Source: Xestospongia bergquistia
Taxonomy: Eukaryota; Porifera; Demospongiae; Haplosclerida; Petrosiidae
NCBI GenBank assembly: GCA_963965975.1
Contig: OZ014417.1
Span: 806,001 to 870,000 of the forward strand
Length of the DNA stretch: 64,000 nt
Direction: 5' to 3'
Part shown: positions 58,303 to 64,000 of the stretch, in pieces
Position numbering within the stretch: position 1 is the stretch's first letter
Layout of the letters: every line of letters starts with the position of its first letter
Notes under the pieces: generated by a model
Told to the model about the DNA's origin: nothing
Databases searched by the model: none
Seen by the model: the letters and a program-made list of their open reading frames with translations, nothing else
Made by a program: the position numbers and the translations under genes

Positions 58303-58434
58303 TGTGGAAAAGGATTTAGTGAGAATCTTAGTCTCCAAAGTCATGTTCATGTTCATCTTAAAAATAATTAACTATTTTTTTCTAATGACTATTTATTAAC
58401 ACTTCATTAAGTTACTATAGTAACAACACTACAC

Positions 58435-58580
58435 AAACAATGGACAATACAGATTTAAAGAAGTCAAAAGTAGTTCCTTGAAAACTAGTTCCAAAGTTCC
58501 AGAGCACAGTAACAGAATATAGTGTTACTGTAGCTAGTGGAGTAAGTGAAGTCAAGTTAACACCTTTAACAATTGTAGAG
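58435..58580 (+). pseudogene. Cadherin-like beta-sandwich relic, first block (E interval)
   Basis: Same as 53460-53600 with minor differences (KFQSTVTEYSVTVASGVSEV region intact). The second block is at about 59740-59890. Confidence 0.7.
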
Positions 58581-58636
58581 GTGTTGTCATGACAACTATT
58601 ATAATATCTAAAATTTGTTCCACCAGATAAAATATT

Positions 58637-58744
58637 GCAAACCATTTTTTATCCTAAATATTGCTGCAGGATTTTGTCACAAATTTATCCAAAGATAAAA
58701 ATTTTGACTTGCAATATTTTGTCCTAGTATAAAAAATGGTTTGG
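58637..58744. repeat. Imperfect inverted repeat, E interval
   Basis: Counterpart of 53662-53775. The left arm has lost 6 bp (TAGGAT region), which weakens the hairpin. Confidence 0.7.
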
Positions 58745-59739
58745 AATACTTTATCCCAGGACAATAAATGTCTTGCTATATTTTAGGATATTATGATTAT
58801 CATTTTGTCTATGTTAGAGGGCTGATAATGGTAACATATTTTAAAAACTGTAATAAACTTTTGAAATTATCTAGAACATTGTACAGAAATTTTATTACGG
58901 TACTAGTTGTCACAAAACCAAAAGGATGATCTTTTTTGATGACTGGTACCTCTTCCAAGACTTCCATGAAGGCATCATTATATTACAATTCAGAACATGT
59001 ACTGCACTGAATCATCTTTAAATCTTTGATCTCTAGCATCTGACATTTGCAGTATATTAGCATTTTTACAATGTTGGTGATTTATGGACTTTTGACCTAC
59101 ATGCCATGAAGAAAAAGGTTTCTTGATTTAAGCAGCTGTACGTGTGAAAGGTGGTCTATCATCATTCGTTGCTCAAATGTATATCTGCCTGCATCATCTC
59201 CCATAGCAAACACTGACACAAAAGTCAGAGCAAAGAGACCACAATCAGATGAGCCAACTTGTGACTGGCAATATCTATATCTATAAAAATAAAATGAAAC
59301 TTAGTGAATAAAAACAGATAAGATATATATATACCTGAAATTGATTTCTTTATGAGTGGAATAATAAAATCACAGGTTGTGATAATGAAGAAGATTGTTA
59401 TTAAAAAACTTTAGATACAGAAACAAGAGGTTGAGATGATACTAAAGGTTGCAATGACAAAGTGAGGGGTGAAGAATTTAGAGATGGAGGTGGTAAAGGT
59501 GGTAGTATAGGAGAAATGGCAGGGGATGGTGATATAATAATAGGAAAGTAAATAGATGTGGATGAATGAAAGTTATAATTTACTTTGAAAGTATCATTTC
59601 GATGAAACTCTGTAGATACAAGAGAGTCTTCAACAACAGAATCTAGGCCTAATGTGATTTAGAAGAATTGTCATAGTCAAAGGATGTTGGAGCAACAGAA
59701 TGATTTACCAATTCTAGGGATATGCTACAAGTAAAACAG

Positions 59740-59890
59740 TTCAGTTAACTGAAGGTACTACATTAATGATAGAGATTGTTGTCACTGCTCAAGATGGTCT
59801 CTCAACTAAAATTTACATAGTGTCTATACAATGTTTATCATCCAGTGATGTTGGCCTCTCTTAACAAACTGAAATAAAAGATGACAAAGT
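59740..59890 (+). pseudogene. Cadherin-like beta-sandwich relic, second block (E interval)
   Basis: QLTEGTTLMIEIVVTAQDGL then STKIYIVSI, with the same terminal changes as the D copy. Confidence 0.65.
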
Positions 59891-60332
59891 CTAAAGACAA
59901 TAGAATTATTTCAACATGTAGAGGATGACACTCTAAATGAATAAATAAATAAATAAATATCACAATAATGTTACAATGTTACAATTATATGTAGTAAAAA
60001 ACATGTAATATATCATGTATATATCTGACACAATATTGTTCTTTTTATTTCTACTGTACTACTTCTATATTTTTCTCACATTCTCAAACAAGGATTTTCT
60101 TTGAGTAGTTAGAGTATCCATAGTGACTATAATATCCTCCTGTATAAAATAATGAAAATTAATGGAAGGCTGTTAGTTATAAATGACGTCTATCACCCAG
60201 TGATGCTTGGCTATCTCAACTTAGTCAACTAGATGCGTATCAACTTGGTTCTCTCCAAAGAAAGTTAGTTACGTATACAATGATTGTTAATTTAGTTACA
60301 ATGATTGTTAAATATAATTATGTTAATCTTAC

Positions 60333-60695
60333 AATAGAGTTGAATGATGTCACTAAACAAAAAATGATTGAAGTCAATTTTATTGAACTATACTTGATAA
60401 GAAGAGCAATAGTAAAACTGAAATAAAAGTAAAAACAAAAGAGGACAAACAAAGTATAAAGACAATAGAATTATTCCAAGACATAGAGCATGAAACTCAA
60501 AATGATATTATAAATAATGTAGTAGATAATGAAGAATCTAGAGAACTGTTATTGAGGACAGTCAAGAGGAAAAGAGACGACGTTTGTTTGCTAACAAAAG
60601 ATACTGCTATGTCTGCTAAAGAAAGATATTTAGTTCGTAAAAGAGCAAAACTATCACAACCTACCATTTCAACAGATGATCCTCTTAACTTGTAA
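60333..60695 (+). pseudogene. Dead copy of the NSRP1 3' end (before PRDM9-like copy F)
   Basis: It keeps the KTKEDKQSIKTIELFQ and EESRELL parts. A large internal deletion then joins to the EKRRRLF region, another deletion removes part of AKRTNED, and TAMSAKERYLVRKRAKLSQP follows. Multiple lesions. Confidence 0.87.
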
Positions 60696-60815
60696 TTAAA
60701 AATAATTATTATTACTTTTTTGGTAAGACCAATAAAATTTTAGTGGGAGAGGCTAGTATTTTTAACGGAAATAGTGGCTGTTATCATGTTTATCAGCTAG
60801 TCTGAGGTGTTCAAA

Positions 60816-63615
60816 ATGGCACATGTAACGGAACAATTATGCGAGTATGAGATGAGAAGACTAGAGAAGAATATTGAACCCAAGAAAACTTTAGGTAAAA
60901 TACTATATTGCATGGTAAATAAAAGTCATAAAGATTGTGTAGGTTTAGATGTCAAGTCCCAAAAGAAGAGTAGAGTTAGAAAAAGGAGAAGGAGACAATA
61001 TATTAATTGTAGTAATAATAGCAATGACAGTGGAGATGAATGGACACCTGATCTAGAGACTTGTGTGATGAAGAAAAAAACAAAAGACATGAGAGGTAAT
61101 AATATATATATAAAAATATGGATTTAATAATGTTTTGTTCCAGTAGTAATACAGTGTAATATAGGAAAACATGTGGTAAGTATTTGATGCAGATGTAATG
61201 TTGTACTATCTCTTTATAATGTTAGGATCATCAAGTGTCGAGAGTCTTGAAAAAGCAAAAACCACAGCAGAAGATATTTTACAAACCTTTAAATTTGAAA
61301 GGGGAGGAACCTATAATCGAGAGCCTTGATTATAAGTTGTCTAATGAGTTTTTTGTGTTATTTGGAGATGATAATAATGAAGAAAATGAAGACTTTGAAG
61401 GATTTGGTATTGAAGATGTGTAAGTTAGATTATATCAGTATTGCTGATGTTTTTTTCTTAATACAGTGGTGATGTACTTCAGTATCCTGTTAGTGAACGA
61501 TATCCTAAGAGATTAATTCACCAAAAAGAATACAGAGAAGATGAACTATCTGATGAAGATGAATATCTCTGTAAGTTTAGTATCAATACGGTTACTTTTA
61601 AAACTTGTATTATTAGTTTGTGACAACTGTGAGGAGATTCATCATGGTGATTATCCTATTCATGGACCCTTACTAACTCTAGATCCTTCTAGTGGTCATG
61701 ATGAAGCATCTCTACAATACACTAGTGTATTTGTTCCATCTGAATTAACTGTTAAACCTTCTAAGATAGCCAATGCTGGTCTGGGTATTTTTGCTACACA
61801 GTTTATACCTCGTGGAGTTAGATTTGGTCCTTATGAAGGAAGGAGAGTGTTAAAAGAAGAGCTCACTGAAGGAGAAGATACTAGCTACATGTGGGAGGTA
61901 CTGTAATAAAATAATAAAAAAGGATTTATTTTTTAAATTATTTAGGTGAAGTGTATTGGAGAGGGGTCATATTATATTGATGGTCGATCAGATAAGCAAA
62001 GTAATTGGTTACGATTTATTAACTGTGCTCGTAATGTAGATGAACAAAATTTAATAGCTTTTCAGTATCGTGGTAACATCTATTATCGCTCGTTCAAGCA
62101 TATCTATCCTGGTAATGAACTCTATGTATGGTATGGTGAACAATATGCAAGAGAACTTGGGATTACAGCTAGTTTTGAAGAAGGTTAAGTAATTCTTTTG
62201 GCAGAAATAAAATTTACTATCTATTTTTAGATGATTGTCAACTTTATAATTGCAAAAATTGTGGAAGTAGTTTTGTTTTGAAAGCCAATTTTGATTTGCA
62301 TCTTCGACATAATCCTAATTGTCTTCCTGCTAATCCTCAATGTTTTACTTGTCAAAAATGTCAAGAAAGTTTTTGTGAATTATATCAGTTACAAGACCAC
62401 ATTCGTAAACATGAGCAACTTGATGTAAAAGGAAAAAATAAAAAAAGGCTCATTTCCAATGATAAACTTCTAATTGAGAATCCAGATAACATGTGTGATT
62501 ATTGTGGGAAGAAACTTTCTTGTAAGTCATCATTGAAGACTCATCTTCATATACACACTGGTGATAATCCTTACCACTGTCAGTATTGTGGAAAAGGATT
62601 TAGTCATAATGGTAGTCTCCGAAAACATCTTCCTATACACATGGGTGATAAACCTTACCAATGTCATTACTGTGGAAAAGGATTTAATCGGAATGGTGAT
62701 CTCCAAAGACATCTTTGTGTACACACTTGTGATAAAACTTGCCAGTGTCAGTACTGTGGAAAAAGACGTAGTAATAAGACTAATCTCTGCAAACATCTTT
62801 GTATACACACAGGTGATAAACGTTACAAATGTCAGTACTGTGGAAAAGGATTTAGTCAGAATGGTAGTCTCCAAAGACATCTTCATATACACTCTGGTGA
62901 TAAACCTTACCAATGTCGTATACACACTGGTGATAAACCTTACCAATGTCAGTACTGTGGAAAAGGATTTAGTGTGAATAGTAATCTCCAAACTCATCTT
63001 CGTATACACACTGGTGATAAACCTTACCAATGTCAGTACTGTGGTAAAGGATTTAATCAAAGCAGTAATCTACAAACTCATGTTCGTATACACACTGGTG
63101 ATAAACCTTACCAATGTCAGTACTGTGGAAAAGGATTTAATCAAAGCAGTAATCTACAAACTCATGTTCGTATACACACTGGTGATAAACCTTACCAATG
63201 TCAGTACTGTGGTAAAGGATTTAGTCGGAATGGTAGTCTCCAAACTCATCTTCGTATACACACTGGTGATAAACCTTACCAATGTCAGTACTGTGGAAAA
63301 GGATTTAGTGTGAATAGTAATCTCCAAACTCATCTTCGTATACACACTGGTGATAAACCTTACCAATGTCAGTACTGTGGAAAAGGATTTAGTCAGAATG
63401 GTAGTCTCCAAACTCATCTTTGTATACACACTGGTGATAAACCTTACCAATGTCAGTACTGTGGAAAAGGATTTAGTCGGAATGGTAGTCTCCAAACTCA
63501 TCTTCGTATACACACTGGTAATAAACCTTACCAATGTCAGTACTGTGGAAAAGAATTTAGTAATAATAGTAATCTCCAAGCTCATGTTCGTATACACACT
63601 GGTGATAAACATTAG
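60816..63615 (+). CDS. PRDM9-like gene, copy F (13-finger array, extra micro-exon, decayed 3' fingers)
   Basis: Exon 1 resembles E but lacks three residues (MAHVTEQLCEYEMRRLEKNI). Exon 2 has DSGDEWTPDLETCV. The 32-nt micro-exon is at 61144-61175. The zinc knuckle differs (HHGDYPIHGP: the Cys before Pro is Tyr). The PR domain is open: [72 protein letters not shown]. Recognition helices: CKSSLKT, HNGSLRK, RNGDLQR, NKTNLCK, QNGSLQR, a 30-bp partial finger, VNSNLQT, QSSNLQT, QSSNLQT, RNGSLQT, VNSNLQT, QNGSLQT, RNGSLQT, NNSNLQA. Translation stops at TAG 63613-63615. The knuckle Cys loss and the 3' decay raise doubt about full function. Confidence 0.87.
62917..62946 (+). repeat. 30-bp partial finger inside the copy F array
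   Basis: Between fingers 5 and 6 the linker and first zinc ligand are repeated in frame ([19 protein letters not shown]). A whole 84-bp unit has lost 54 bp, leaving a 10-residue linker duplication. Confidence 0.88.
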
Positions 63616-63863
63616 TTACCTTACCAATGTCAGTACTGTGGAAAATGATTTAGTCGTAATGGTAGTCTCCAAACTCATGTTTATATACACACTGGTGATA
63701 GACCTTACCAATGTTAGCACTGTGGAAGTAGATTTAATCAAAGCAGTGGTCTCCAAACTCATCTTCATATACACACTGGTGATAAACCTTATTAATGTCA
63801 GTACTGTGGAAAAGAATTTCATCATAATGGTGGTCTTGTTTGTGTTCATCTTAAAAATAATTA
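63616..63863 (+). pseudogene. Three dead zinc-finger units 3' of copy F
   Basis: In-frame continuation of the array contains fingers with helices RNGSLQT, QSSGLQT and HNGGLVC. Each unit carries its own stop (AAA-TGA near 63646, TAG for CAG near 63715, TAA for CAA near 63794). It ends at the ancestral stop after HLKNN. Confidence 0.88.
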
Positions 63864-63879
63864 ATTATTTTTCCTAATC

Positions 63880-64000
63880 ATTATTCATTATCACTTGATT
63901 AAGTTACCATAGCAACAACACTAAACAAAGAATTGACAATAGAGAAAAGTTCCAGGATGACTAGTCTCCAAATTCCAGAGCACAGTAACAGAATACAATG
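63880..64000 (+). pseudogene. Start of a further duplicated spacer (beta-sandwich relic), cut by the window end
   Basis: It matches the 3' flank that follows every PRDM9-like copy (AAGTTACCATAG, then GACTAGTC and CCAGAGCACAGTAACAGAAT). The array may therefore continue beyond the window. Confidence 0.65.

Larger units (their letters stand above)
58615..60560. repeat. E-interval spacer, near-duplicate of 53640-55660
   Basis: See the D-interval entry. Long stretches such as the 58860-59350 block match the D copy with only a few substitutions per 100 bp by eye. I recognise no gene in 58860-59730. Confidence 0.85.

Overview
The window is animal nuclear DNA. It is AT-rich and very compact, with many introns of about 50 bp, GT..AG splice sites, and divergent gene pairs separated by only 55-125 bp. 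The gene content (GCN1, TDRD12, NSRP1, COG6, exosome, PRDM9) and this architecture suggest a demosponge, for example an Amphimedon-like species. That assignment is an inference; no species marker was tested.

Layout. 1-2.6 kb: AT-rich DNA with a decayed fragment of an axonemal dynein heavy chain gene (minus), lying against a duplicated scrap of the GCN1 3' end. 2.8-6.95 kb (+): a leishmanolysin-like (M8) secreted or GPI-anchored metalloprotease. 7.5-18.5 kb (-): GCN1. 18.7-26.3 kb (-): a TDRD12/Yb-like piRNA-pathway helicase with Tudor and CS domains. 26.3-36.5 kb: tightly packed housekeeping genes: rhodanese (+), EXOSC7 (-), an RNF114-type RING protein (+), an LRR protein (-), MRPS17 (-), SFT2 (+), COG6 (+), GID8 (-) and NSRP1 (+).

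36.6-64 kb: a head-to-tail array of six PRDM9-like genes (A-F), the outstanding feature of the window. Each copy encodes a KRAB-like N-terminal helix, an acidic DSGDEWTP motif, a zinc knuckle, a PR/SET domain and a C-terminal array of 8-13 C2H2 fingers in 84-bp units. This is the domain order of vertebrate PRDM9 (Meisetz), which in mammals marks chromatin at meiotic recombination hotspots. The fingers differ mostly at the predicted DNA-contact positions and are otherwise almost identical. Copy D carries a stop codon in the PR domain. Several copies have nonsense or deletion changes in the last finger(s).

The duplicated unit (about 3.7-5.4 kb) also carries the dead 3' end of NSRP1, dead exons of a cadherin-like beta-sandwich gene and, in the B and C intervals, Ty3/gypsy-type integrase debris and stray PR-domain fragments. 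Shared lesions and a mosaic copy D point to repeated unequal crossing over or gene conversion. No tRNA, rRNA or CRISPR was seen.
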